Shown: positions 46,054 through 61,000, numbered from the stretch's first letter. The stretch: DNA of 64,000 nucleotides from Ophioderma brevispina (GCA_023653785.1 JAMKCH010088216.1:165723-229722); one strand, 5' to 3'. Notes: a model not told the origin generated them from the letters alone. Numbers and translations are program-made.

Positions 46054-49000
46054 CTGAAAACAAAAAATTTATGAGTACAAGCTTTAGGCACAAAAAAGTC
46101 GCTTTGGTTAAATACATCACTCAACTTATGACTGTGTGATCCATATACAAATCAATACCAATGCAACCACCATCTTTTTTTGCTTCTCTATGACTCCATT
46201 TATTTATGGTGTAACAGAAATGTTGTCACCATAAGGTAGTGTATAAGAGAGAATAATGTTGACTTCTGAATTTGAGAGGAATTGGTTAACTACAAAAGGA
46301 GGCATGGCCAGATTGTGGCATGTTCACAACAAAGTGACAGAGCAGAAACTTAGCAAATGTCAACAAGAACACAAGTGTGTATATCCATCAATCTTTCCCT
46401 GGAGATAGCCAGCGCATGATAGTGTTGGAAAAAACCTCCATGTGCGCCTGGCCGGACCCGAAACGGCAACCCTCGCACCACATGCACGACGCCCCCACCA
46501 CCCAAGCCATCAAGGCAGGGCTGGCAGAGGAGCGACAGAATCATCTATAGGTGTTAGGTTCGAAAGGTGTCCTTTGCTTTCCTAGCGGATAGCATCAGAA
46601 CTGTATATGTAATATACAGTTCTGGTTCGGGTCCAGTCCGGCCAGGCGCACGTTTTTTTTTTCAACACTATTGTGCGCTGGCCATCTCCAGGAAAGATTG
46701 ATGGATATACATGTATCCTGGATGGGCATCCTTGTCTGCCTGGGGAACTAAGTAGTTAAAATTTCAAGAACACAAGTGGCATAAACAGGCGCATGCCTAG
46801 AGGGATTGGTTTTTAGTTTTTGGGAAAAAAGGTGAAAAATCAGCCTATTTTGGGCACATTTAAACTGCTCAGCCAACCAGGGTTAATGCTTTCTGGGCAC
46901 ACCTCTGATAAAGGAGATGAAGGCATGCCAAGTTTTAAATGTATTTTTCAGTACAATTAAGACACTAAATCAGTATTTGCACCCAAAATCAGTAATTTTG
47001 CAAACGCAATATCTTTACCAAATCTTGAGTTATTAACTGCTGACATAAATTTTAAATCATCTGGCACTGACGCATGGTAAAACTCTATGCAGTGTTCTAT
47101 TCATGATTAAAGAACTATTTTCTTGTCATCCCTCCCCTTTTTGATCACTGTTTGATGTGTTTGATGGTATTTTGTTGTATAAATTAATTTCAAATGGGGG
47201 GGTCATTTTTTTCCAAATTTAAAATGCCCATTTTGTCTCTAAATTGCTAATGTTAGGTCATAACAACAACTTATAATAGTTCTTTGTGAAAACAAGACAC
47301 CAAATCATTTTCAATCAAGTCAGATTCCAACTTTTATTAGTAAACAAAGCATAAAAATCCTCGCTGCTTGAAAAATACGACATGTTAAGCTTAGCCACTT
47401 CCAGGGGTCTTTAATATAACAATTTCCAATACAACAATGCAAAACAATGGACTTCGATGAAAAATAGGGGGGCCGATTTGTTTACATTTTGAAAAAAATC
47501 ACTGGGTGGCTTTAAAGGCCATCTGAAAGCATTGCCCCATGAAGGAACTGTCAGTAGGAACTTTATCCCAATGGAGATTTTGAAAGAAATACATGGCATG
47601 TGAAATGGTAAATGTAGAAGTATCTACTTTAATGGATCATAATGTTAAAACTGAGCCAGCCATGTACATATGAACTGCATCATGAGATGGAGCTTGTTGA
47701 AATAAGCATCCATGAAACAATGGACAATGCTCTTGGCCATCTGAAAGCCTGTTTAAATGGAACTGTTAGTAAGAGCTAAGAACTTATCGAGGATATTTTA
47801 AAGAAAAAGGGCTATGAAAGGTGGAACAAAGTGTCAACTTTAAAAAAAAATTCAGGAAAGCCGCCAAGAAAAATCTTGTCAGAAACCATTTTAAGAGACT
47901 GAAGAGATGCAAATCCACAGTAAAGGTAGGATCATCCGATAAAACAGTAGTTACAGAAAAATGACCATAAACTCAATCCCCTAAAACACTTTAGTCCAAA
48001 CTTGACTATGATACATTATACGGATTGAACTCTCAATGTATTTTGCAGTACATTTGTTTTGTGTTTTTTTTTTGTGACTGAAAATTCCCTTATTTTTTTT
48101 ATTAAATAGTTTTCCCAGCCTAATGGAAGGGGGCTTTACGCTGAAACTCAGGGATGTGTGAATAACAAAAATCCTAAAATCTACGTTGGCTTTTTAAATC
48201 AAATGTTTAATTTCTTTATAAAAATGTTTAAAAAAAGAAAAAACCTAAAAAATTAAAAAAAAAACACTGGTTTTTTTCAAACAGAAACACCCAATCTGTA
48301 ATATCCAAATGAACATTTTAGAAATTTTATTTTCCTTTCATATGACATCTTAGTATCAACAAGGGAGGTCAAGGGAGGTAGGTGTACAGGTAGGTTCGTC
48401 TAGGAAAAATATGAAAGTGGATACTGCAGTATTTCTTGTTTTACCTCAACCAAAAAAGGTGCTGTTGCAACCACCAGTTGGTTTGAAGACACACAAGGAT
48501 TAAAATAAAAAAAAGTGTATGGATGTTTGATATTTCTCTAACCATAAAAAATAAAACACCAATTCTTATACTCATCAATTACTTGAGAAAAAAATTAAAT
48601 AAAAGGTGTATTTTTCCAAAAAAAATTGGCCAATTTGGTCCAGTTTCTATACTTCCAAAACTCAGCCTGAATACAAAGTTTATGGGAATTTGAAAATGCT
48701 TAGATGACATATCTCAAAAACCTTTTTGGAAAAAATTAAAATTTGGCAAATGTTTCTGTCTCCAATACCAGCATTTCATGACAATTTCAGCAACTGCTGG
48801 GCACAAAGCAGAAGCCGATGATCCAACCTTAATGGTTAAAAAAATATAATGGAGCCTGTGTGATCCTAGCACCTCATTTTTTTTATTATAGTTCACTAGA
48901 TATGCAACAAGAAAAAGTATTTCGAAAAATTTCAGTTGATTCTGTCCCTGCATTTTGATGTTATGAGCAAATGATGGTGCCCAAGAATGGCCTCACCCAA

Positions 49001-52000
49001 ACCCCATCTGTAAAGTTTCGGCCCGTATTTTAACCTGTTTTAAAGTGAGAGCTAGAAGCACGATTTTGTATATCCCCATAAGTACTTTGAAATTAATATC
49101 GGTCGACCAAATTAGGGCACATCTTCGCTCATAATATCCAAACAAAACATCATTTAGCCCTTAAGATTTCACAGGGTAAATGAGCCAAATAGTAGCTTCC
49201 TCCGATACCAAATTTTGACCCACTAGCAAATCTGGGCGTCCCTGGGACGAAGCATTAGCGATCAGGACCATGGATCTTCAAAGCCCAGTGATTCAGATGA
49301 TATAAAAATCTCAACTGTTTTAGGGTAAGTCGGGGGTTGAGGTTGAGGAAATAAAATACTCTTTGATGTGAAAGCAACATAATCAGGGGGAAAATGACAC
49401 TGAAAGCATTGTACAGCCTGTCTCAAAAAATTGCTACAATCAGAAAAAAAAGCTTATATATAAAATTTCAAAATAAGGCAGTCTTACTTGGCATAATATT
49501 AAAGATAAAGACTGGGCTTTCCAGTAGTGTTTATTTCATCATTTGCTTTGGTGATTCCATGCTAGATATAATAAAGTTAGTGCGCTACACTTAAAATCAA
49601 TGTTATGCCACTTTTATGCATGGGCGGAGTTGTTTCGAGTAGGTGCCATGCTGTCTTGAAGATTGCAACTTAGGCAAAAAGAAACAAAACTCAGTTTTGA
49701 CACATGCTTTAATTAGTCTACATAATAATTTAATGATAAATATTTTCGTTTCACAAAAATAATAAACAAATACATATATTTATTGCACATTTAAATGAAA
49801 TGGAGCTTTGGTATCTGTTAAAATCATGCCAGAAGGATTATTGCAACCAAAATAAATGGTCAAAATCAAAAGAAGTGGTTTAAAAATATTGCACTCTTTT
49901 TCTTTGTGCATTAACTAATTGTTGAAGTCAATAAAAATTTGGAATTTTGGCAGCAAAGACCATAAAAACTCTCTCCTCAAAAGTAAATGGAGTTTGGTGT
50001 ATGGTCATGATTCTCTTCTAACAAACAGTATGTAGAATTATACACTTTATTTTATATTAAAACCAGAATGTACTGAAGATAATTTCCACAATTACATAAC
50101 TGTTTTCATACCTTTCAAAGATTCTTTATTTTGAAGAATTTCTGATCTGTTCAAATGTGAATAACTTAGGTTGAACTAATTCACCATTTTCACTCAGGCA
50201 AAAAGTGGCACAAACTCCATTTTTGTGTTCCACAGTAAACTTAGCCTTGTTCAAGGCTGTCTGCTAAGATCCGACGCACTTGCTATTTTTTTTATGGACA
50301 TTTATTGTCAATTTAATATTTGAACTTTGTATTGTGTTTGCAGGTTTGAAATCAGTGCTTTAGCATTAAATGGGTTACCCTGTCTAGAGAAAGATTCAAT
50401 AAAAAAAATTTGGTATACTCCTTGGTGGTCTGTTGTGCACACTGGATCCAAGAGCCTGCTAGTCTGGGTATAAAACCACAAATACCTATTGTGGTTAGGT
50501 GCAGTGGCTATGCTACTCAGGGTGCCTGAGTGGAATTTATTGAACTTGCTATTGGAAGGCTGCAAGCATGGAATAGGCCTGGTGGAATTAGAGCCATCAA
50601 ATTAGGTGCTTGATAAAATGATTTTTTGCAATGGTATTGCTATTTCTATAGTTTTGTGGAGGGGGAATATATGCTCCACTCCTCGCATGATTTCTGCCTA
50701 GTATTATCTGTGACATTATTTGTATCTGACGTGTGAACCAGTGAATGAAATTGGTAGAGCGCCTTGAACAAGGCTACAGTAAACTGAAGTTATCTCCACT
50801 AACCTCTACACATGGATAGCGGGTCTGAGCCGCCGATTGAAACATCAGGAAGTTGGTTTTTGACCTATACAATATGGCGGGAAACAATGCATACACCTTG
50901 TCAAACAATAGAACATCTGTGTGGTATATGTGCACCAGCAGGTGTATGCATTGTTTCCGCCATATTGTATAGGTCAAAAACCAACTTCCTGTTGTTTCAC
51001 TCGGCGACCATTCAACTGTGCGGCAGCCTGCTATCCATGTGTAGAGGTCAGTGGTTATCTCTCGACTGAAATAAGCAAATGAGATGAAACAAAAAGTATT
51101 GGAAAGCCTGGTCTTTTTTCTTTAATGTGATATACTACAGGACTTATTTATGTTGAGATTTAATATTGAAAATGAAAAAAAAAAACGGTTTTCAGTTGTA
51201 CCAGAACAAGTTTGCATTTTCAGGGGGTCATATTAAAGGTGCAATGACAGATTTCACATATCAGGTGTCCTAAAAAATGAAAGTACTGATTTTTTCCCCT
51301 GATGTAAAGCTTTCCATAAAAATATCCCCATCTTAAAGGATTAAGCTGAGAAATGTTTGTTTGGTACAAAAATTGTGACATTTCTAATTTCGTATAGACC
51401 CTATGCAATAGGCAGCCATACTGTAGGGCAAGAGAGCCACATTACATGACTACAATACATCCACCTGTTATTGAATTCCAGAGATGCTCAAGTTGTACAG
51501 CTAGGCGATCTATTATACTCTTGGTATTTCCACCGTAGGGCAAGGGAGATTATATATTAATCACTGTGCAGTAAATTTACTGCAATGTTCCGTCACTTCC
51601 GCTGCACTCCTAATCGAATTACTGCAGGTCAACCCAGGTCACGGGTTCAGTAAGTTGCAGTAAACTTGTGAAGGATTGCAGGAAAATTGGCATACTGCAC
51701 CACTGACTGCACCCCACTGCATCTTGCTGCATCGACAGTTAAAATAATTTTAACTTCGTTGCAGTACTGCATTGCGTTGCAATACTGCAAGTGATTGCAG
51801 TGACAGTTTTGGTAGGCTCCATTGCAGCACTGCACTGCAATGTAGTGAAATATGAACAGACCTTTAGTGTGACGTCGTATTGCATAGGGTCTATAGGAGC
51901 AAATACAAAATTCAGCCTATGTTTTATATTGAAATATAAGCACATCAAAATCACCTTTTTTGTCTCTTTTAAGACATTTCTGTAGCCAAATACAACTTCT

Positions 52001-55000
52001 ATTGAGTGTCTAATCTATATGAAATTACTATTATGACACAATATTTGGGTGCCTCAAAATCTCTTGTTGCACCTTTAAGCAATATCATAAAGACACTTTT
52101 TGCTGAAGACTAAATGCGGTTATATGCAAAATGACCTTATTGAAAAAAAAAAATATTGTAACCTAACCTGAAGACATAAAATGGATGTTGTATGAACTCT
52201 TGTTTTAATTATTAAAGTGCTTATACCTGCTTTGACAGCTTTGATACCAGCTTTGTAGTGGGGATGGTTAAAGTCTGTTAGCCAACTCTCTCCGCTACCT
52301 TCATGTGTGACTCTGTAGTAGATTACATAATGCATGCCAATTGAATAGAAAATTAAACCAAGTTACAGGAATGCATGTTGGCAATTCAAAGCAAATCACC
52401 AAATACACAGGGTGTCCTAAAAAATGCGACTGACATGTGTTACTCTTGGACATGGTTGATTTTTTTTATAGAAACAAAACTTCCTGTTAAGTGCCTAGTT
52501 CTCTTTCATACGACACCAGTAATGCTAGTGCGATTTTCTCTCTCTGGGGTTATCTTAAATGCAAAGTTTACACAATACTGGCTTGAGACATCGATGATCT
52601 ATGTGACACAATTGTGGCTGAATTAGAGCATTAAGGCATAGAGGAACATGATTTAGCAATAGAATGCTCTCAGAGCAATTAATGTGAGCAGAAAGAAATT
52701 GGATACATTCTGATACAAAAGCAAGATCTTGCAGAGCTTCTTAAAAGTTTGGGTTCATTTGGTCATCCGACAGTGCCTGTGTTGCTTGGTATTGTAAGAG
52801 AGAAAACTCACGCTATGTAATATTAAAGGTGCGTGTTCCGATCGTCTTTGGGACCCCTGATTTACCCGGAAGTAGTATCGATATTGATATTGGATGAAAG
52901 GCTGTATTTTTTTCATTGTTGTCCTGAAATTTGAGCCCTCTAATCTATTTCATTCCCAAGACATAAACAAAAAAACGACAAATTAATGGTTAACTATTAA
53001 TATTAACACAGTATTGAATAGGGCTTTGCAATGTGCATTATTGCTTCTGCCATCAAACCTTTTAAGGTTTTAAAGTGTGTTTCCCACGGTACTTGATGGG
53101 ACGTATGTGCAAGTGCCAGGCTCTCAAATCAAGTACAGAACACAATAGACATAAATTGGAACAAGCACCTTTAAACAGCTGTAATAGTAAAATGCCTATC
53201 AGTGTCTGAGAAATAAACATGTCTGTCTCCATTTCCTTTTTTGGACACCCTGTATATGGGATTTGTCTCTTATACTGCCAGTGAGTGTTATGACCTACCA
53301 GCCTTTGTTGCTTTGATTCCCGCCTGATAATGAGAGTGACTGAAATCAGTCATCCAGGGCTCACCACCGTGGTCGTTGTATGCCCTGTGGAACATTGTAT
53401 ATAAAGTGCATTATTCAGATAGAATGTGAACAATTATTTAAAATGGTTACTGTAACTACTGTAACTACTGACACTACTGCAACTACATTAAGGTTATGAT
53501 TACTACACACTAATAATGTCCCACACGCACAACTTACAGAATTGGGGTTCCCATGAAATTTTACATTTTTCAACTTGAACCTTTTGCTGGTCTTAAAAGT
53601 GCCAGCCTTGTAGCATATTTGAATGTCACTGACTCACTAACTGATCCGCTGCCTTAAAAGATCCAAGAACATGCTTAAAATTACCCTAAAAAGTTTTTAT
53701 TTACTCATTTATCGGTATTACCGTAAATTCTGTAAGAACTGTGAATCCGTAGATTTTGTAAAAATTTGGCATAAAATCATGAGTTTCTGACAAGCTTTGA
53801 AAAAGCAAAGTGGTTTTCACACTGGCCGCAATATGACCCATGCGTAGCATTTTAGTAGCATCGTCATGCATCATATGGAACGCCTGCGCCACGGCACAGA
53901 TTTCACGCATGCATAGTTGACTTCTTGCAGTATGCATCACGTTTGTTAGTAAATATGGCTCAGTGGTTGTGTATCATTTTGTTAATTTTGGGCCACTTGG
54001 CAGCAGAGGGATTACAATCAAAGGGTCGCTGTTGAATTCCTTCCTTTTGTGCGGGTGAATGTATAAACAGATTAAAATCGGATGGTGGAAGTCGATATGC
54101 TTCCTTCTTATCTTTCTTCCATGGTATCAGGTTTGGGATTCTGATTCATTCCTAATATATTTGTTCTTGACCAGAAACGCACTCAGTTTCATGAAAATCA
54201 ATAATCAAGTACATTTAACGGCACAAATATGCCAAAGAAACATCAAAATGTTACTGAATTCGGCACCATTGGCAAAGCGAATTCGCACCCGGAAGTGTAA
54301 TTATCTCTTTATCTTTGCTACCAAAAACACAAAATTAAAGTTTGAAAGGCACCTTTAGCACATGAAACAACCCCCATTATACTGAACACACGCTAAAATG
54401 TTGCAATTCCTCCTGAAATTCCTATAGTGCTATGGTGTCGTGATACTATAGTCGGCATCCCACTGTCTTGTTATTACGGGCGGCCATTTTGAAAAAACTG
54501 CCCCACTGAAAGCTGAGAATTATTTCAAACCATCAATGAAATTGTGGCGAAATCTCAAGCCGTGCGCGGTATTCACAATCACATCTAATTTAGTATTATC
54601 TTGAGTATTTTACGCGAAGTAATTATACAATCACTACAAGACTTATGATTAACATGACGGAGTGTTAGTACAGATTTTCAGTTACAAAAAATATGCACAA
54701 CAGTTCTGAGTTTGCAAAGCAATATGGAAAAAATGAGTGCAAGTCGGCTGATTCCATTCGTTTCAGAGCTTTTCAGCTTGGTACAGATGCGAATTACACG
54801 CTTATTTTTTAGCACGCTTTTTAAGAATATACACATTTTAGTTTCAGCTCTCAAAAACCCACGCTTTTTGATGATTTGGCAATTTTTCAAACCCACGCTT
54901 TCTACAGCGTGCAATGCACACTATGAGAGGTAAATGCAACACACTTAAGTTATGACTGCAAATTCTGAGGAACAACCATTTTCATAGTAATATAAAGATG

Positions 55001-58000
55001 AGTGTGTTGTCATGTGTCGACAGGCTGTTAATTAAGAAGTTAAAGCACTTTCAAAATGCTCCACTTTGGCTGAAATTCGCCTGAAATTAACCTTATCACA
55101 TTCTAAACTTGTTTAAAATACTCTTGGCTCATTCAAGGTCATTAAGGATTTTATTAGGTGTCAAAGGTCATCTTTTCAAAATCACTTGGCTAAAAACTTT
55201 AGCATTCAAATGAAAAATGGTTTTAGGTCATTGTTAGATTGGAGGATTATCGGTCACATGTCATTAAATAAATGGTACACTACATGCTTACATCACATAC
55301 TGTGCATATTTGTTCCATTCGGCATGCATTTTTGTTCCATACGTTTGGTTCTATTGCATGCTTCATGCGTCTCCACAAAATGTGGGCTACCTGATTGCAT
55401 GCACTTACATGGAACCTCACCGTGGCTATGATGCTATATTATAATCGGTGCTGCGGTGCTGCAGCAAGTCTCAGAACTTGTGCATTCTTAGATTGTCTTT
55501 GCGTGGGGGCACAATCTACTGGCAAAAACATATATGCACAGGTTCTATATACTTAGAATTCCAGGGCATGGAGGTTTGTTTGGACCACATTGAATACAGT
55601 GGATGTTGCAATTGATAGGAAAACATATATAAATATACATTTAAGGCCTAGCAATTTGCTAATCTGGAGTATCAAACAATAATACACATCTGTGTCTTGG
55701 TATCTTTGTTACAAGCATGGCCGTGCTAACATAGACAACATGTGGTTGGCTCAAAATTGGTATTTACACCACTGAAACAGTACATTTTATCTGATACTGG
55801 ACTTTCAATGAGTGTGTATTAAGTCTGACTTTCGATCAAAAAAAAGATTTCCCTTCAAATATTCCTGTTTTTGTAGTGCCATATTGTGCACCATGACCTG
55901 CAGTTTGACCTCATTATTGACCGTTGCTTGTTCTGTACTGTTTGTGTATGTATTTATTAATATTTATAACATTTGGCATTGCCAGGGCAGAACCTAATAT
56001 GCTAATGCAAAAATTCAACGACACCTCCAGAACAAGCGGGAAAGATTTATTGGAAGAATCCTATTTTAGATGCAGGAGGAAACCAAAGTTCTCAGAGAAA
56101 ACCTGAGAGAAGGCGAGTATGGATCGGCAACCCAACCTGGATGCAAAAATAGATGTACCACAATCAGCTGTTAGTGAACACATTGCAGGAGATAGTAAGA
56201 CAAACTTCTCGAAAATACATATTTTTCAAAGTCCATGTACCTGCTTTAAACATACTTATAAAACCACAAAAAAATGGTTTCATTCATAGTAGATCGGTAT
56301 CATGTAAAATCTGCATCAAGGTTGTTGAAACCGTATATTTTGAATAAAATTGGGCATAATATCATGGGCGTTTTGGGACAAGCTTCAAAGGAAAATAAAA
56401 AAACGAAGTGATTATCGCGCTGCAGCGATGACCCACCCCCCGTATTACGTCCGGTAACAAATCCTTAACTCGTCATGATCGTCAATCGTGGAACGGACGT
56501 GCGCATGGCCAGTTTTTTCTTGCATACTTAAAACAATTGCGACTTCTCGTGGTATATGCGTTGTACGTGTTGTATCACAATAGCATAATTTTCTTGATTT
56601 GGTGCCTAAGTTAAAAATTACGATAATAATGCGCTGTATTGTCGACGGCTGCACCAGCGGCGACCGTACCGACAAAGTTCCCAGACAAAGAAACCGACAA
56701 GGAGAGGTACCTGGACAAGACCAGACTTTCGTCCGCCCCATGTTGTTTCACACAGTAAATTTCGAAATTTGAATTGATTTAATAATTGTTTAAATAACGA
56801 TATATAATATATAGCTATAGATCACGATTTTTTCGTCGTCATGCAATGTGTCATGAAGCCGGAGTTGGGCTGTCATGAGTCATGCATCGCTGTCGATTTC
56901 CTATGTTCTGCTGTTCTGCACGGCACTGTGCTTGTGTCACGATGTGAGCTTTGTTTACAACTGGTTACTCTGACGTCATTATAACGGGGTCAAATCCAAC
57001 TCCAGCATCTTGATACGCGTCTTCGCGAAAACAGAGAAGGCCCTGTCAGTTTGGGTATATTATCCCGATGTTCACTTTACAAGCTTGTTGCACTCTGATC
57101 GGATAACTGTTGAGGTCGAAATGTAAAATTAAGAATGTCCTACGCAAGCCGTGTCCATGGACGTTAAGAATAAATGTCTTCAGTTTTTTATTCCTACTTA
57201 AGAAGGAGTTCAAAAGAATGTTACACATTTGTTCCTTAAAGTAAATTTCAATTTGTTTTATCCTCAAACATTACCCGCTGCTTATCCATTTAAAATGGAC
57301 AGTTTCATACCTAAGTTTGTTGGGAGACTTTCTGTCTTTGTGAATCTTTTCTAGATGTTTGACCACCAAAGCCTCTACTTCAGCAGGGGTCTGGTTAGGC
57401 ACAAGGCGAATGGAGAACTTGCCAGTAACTTTTCTTGGAATCACGGTTTTGACTCCAGTTGCATGAAATGCACCTTCTATAAACCTGTGTGTGATGAAAA
57501 ATGGTAAGAGTAATAATAAGGATGGGGGGTGGGTGGTTTTTTAGGTGGATGGGTGGGTGGTAGGTAGTCGGTAGGTAGGTACCCTGTCCATCCACTTCAG
57601 GATTGTCCTATACCTTGGATAGTTCTGTTTTTGCATGAAATGAGTGCTATATATTTTTTCTATTTAAATTATAGTCGATTCGCGTTGATCGTTCGTCCCC
57701 CTGGAGTTTTGGACCTAATCAATTAAGTCGGAGAGGGATCAACCTAGCTCTACCGGGAAATGAAAGAATTCGAATGCACGTGCCACACCGGATTATCTTG
57801 GAGGACACTCCAGTCATTAACTCACTCACCTGCCACTGAATACAATTCATTCATGTATGGAAACGCACTGTAGTGTATTTCAGGTCTTAACATTGCTCAC
57901 AATACCCTGTTAACAGAAGTCCCTGCCCCTCATTGAATTTTCACCTCCGCAAGAAGGTACGGGGTCACTATCAGAGGAATCGAGTATACATGAAATCTTT

Positions 58001-61000
58001 TGGGACCAGAAATGGGGACCTTTTTTTTTTGGTACAACCCTTGCCTATTGGGGATTTACCCAAGGGCATCCCCTTTTTTAAACATTCTATGATACTGATA
58101 CACTGTTTTTTAAAGAAATTCTGGTGTCAATCATAAGTTCTTTCTCCAATTAACCAAATTGAAAAGCGCATGTGGAATGTAACATTATTACGTCTCACCG
58201 ACCCCAAATGACCCCTAGATGACTGTGACCCCATGTGTGTGAGGTAGTTCCAAAAACTTCACTCCAAAACTCCTCATATGACTGAAGACAGGAGGGTTTA
58301 CATTTTACAGATTTACAGAGAGACTGACTGATATACACACACATATGGAACTTAATTGTTTTAAGAAGGTGCTTGTTCCGGATTTAAGTGTATCATGCAT
58401 TCTCTAATTTGATATGAGAGCCCTGGTAACTGTTCATACCTCAACACCAAGTTTTTTTGTAGAAACAAACCTGTGGTTTTGATGGTTATGCCCTATTCAC
58501 TACTGTGTGAATATTGATGGTTTACTATACTAAAATGACAGTTTTTACCTACCGGTATGTTTTGGAAAGAAATGGATTTGGTTGGTGAAAATTCAGGATG
58601 ACATTGAGAAAAATACAGCCTTGATACAGAAATTGATACTACTTCCAAGTATGCCTGGGAACCCAAAGGATCGGAACAAGCACTTTTATAGGTCCCTGTT
58701 GAACTCATATATAAAGTACAGATTCTCATCACGATCAACACAAGACACAAATATGCTCCATTGATAGTCGGAAGTTGTTCAGTTGCTTTTTTCCTCTTAC
58801 TAGTGACAGGACACAAAAATGACAGTCACACTGTGTCTTATGCATGCTTGGAAGTGACACCAACTGACTACACACAGAAAATTACCACTGTATACATCGT
58901 CGCCCACATCACTTTCTGTCTTTTCTGACAAAATGCCGTTTTCGAGAAAATCGCCATTGAAATTCTATTCACCGGGAATATGTTTCATGTTTGTACTACG
59001 GAATTAAACCTTCAATTTACTTTTTAATTTTGCATTTGAGAAAACATTCCTGAATTTTAAGTTTTATTACAAATCCTTCTGCGTTTTGAAGTGCAATTGT
59101 ATTCCATGATATAAGCTACAAAAGTCATAGTCTGTATGTGAAAGGCAAAAAAGTCCCTATTTCACATACGACGCTATTCCTGGTATTTTCAATGCATTCA
59201 GATAGATCTCTATGTGAAACACGTCATGTGTTCAGCACGAGCATCTACTACGCCCATAGATCTGTAATGTGAAAAGCGTAAACAGCTTGTTTTACGAACA
59301 GCGTTAATTATACGCCTAATTGAAATTGACGTGTAAATGAACCATACATCTTCACCTAATTAGGTCCACCGTTCCAGTGTAACTTGGGTGCATGCTAGAC
59401 CATACATTCCTTAAGTATCAATACGCAATATCTCAAACAAAGTCAAAAATGTCAGATAGACATATGTGATGTGGGCGACGACATTACCATCAACAACCAT
59501 TTTACCATGGATAGCAATGATGGGGTAATCGCACCTGTGTTGAAGAAGTTTCTCCTTGGAATCATGAAGCAGTTCTCAGTAACCTATCTCCCTTCTTCCT
59601 CTTGTAGTCCTTCCTGTATGGATAAGAGCATATACAAATGTCTCAAAGCAAAACATATCACCCTTTGCATGGTTTACAATTGCAGGTAATAGCCTTTACT
59701 GGCATTGTTTACACAACGCATTCAACTCTTGCAAGGTCAATGATTTTGTGGAGACTCATGAACTGCTTTGTTAAGTGTTCCCATTAAAATGAATACCAGT
59801 TCAAGGATCTCCAAGCAAATGTGACACCACTCTCAGATCAATAGTTGGATCAGGGACTTCCTCTAGACTAGGCATGGACCTATTCCTAGTTGTGGAGACT
59901 TCATTGTGGAATTATATGTCTGAAGGAAAAGCTCTGTGGCATAATTACAGTTGGATCAGGGCCTCCTTCCATGTAATATTGCAAGACTATAGCCTAGTGT
60001 GAAATCCTCCATTGATTATATGCCGATGGAATAAGCCTATAATCCCGCATTGAAGTCTTGACACTAGCCGAGTTCTGTAGACTTTTCATGAAATCGTTTT
60101 TTGGTCATTCCTCCGTGTAATATTGCAGACCTAGTCTAGTGTGAAGACTTCATCAAGTTCTATAATCCCTCATTGAAGACTTGACCCTAAACTAGTTCGA
60201 GTGCATTATTATAATGGATGAAAAACCAAGTTATCTTTCAGAAAGGTCAAGAGGGCATAATGTAATTAACGGGGCTCATCTGTTGCTGTGAATATGCAAG
60301 ATGTGTTTGTTCATATGGAACCATGTAGCCCATTAATTGAGTTGCTCTTTAGATTTCAAATTTATCAGACGTATTTCTGTATACTTAAAATTGGTCTACT
60401 TTTGAAAATCCAAAAATGTGCTGACAGAAGACCGATTGTGCACTTATTGGGGTAGGTAACTGCCATCTTGCATTGTGAGAAAAATTTGAACTTCTGTCAA
60501 CCTTTTGGATAGAGGGAAGTGGTGGTTTAGATCTATAAATTGATAGGTTTGTGTTCTCCAGGGCCAAACGCTTGTGTTTTGTTTGTGTGGCGGAAAGGGT
60601 GGATTTTGGGATGATTTCTGAGGCATTATTCAAGAATGAAGCCACCTCTATAGACTTGCAATCCGAATATTCCCAATGTTCCTAAATGGGGTATCATATA
60701 TGAGGAAATGTAATAATGAGTGTGCTTTGGGAGATTTGTGAAATAAAACGTAAAAAAATATTGGAAATCTGAAGGCATCTTGGATGATTTATAACACGAA
60801 CATTTTAGATGTATTACTGAGAGGCTATAAGTGTTGTTTTTGTGTATCGGACCGAAATGTGACATTTTTTTGTACGATGGTTTCAACTTGCAATGTGGAC
60901 TAAACGAATGATGGAGAAGAATTAAGGTATCAAATCCAATTACCCATAATACATTGTGTAAAGTACCCACACTTATAATGTGTGTAAAAACAGTGAAATC

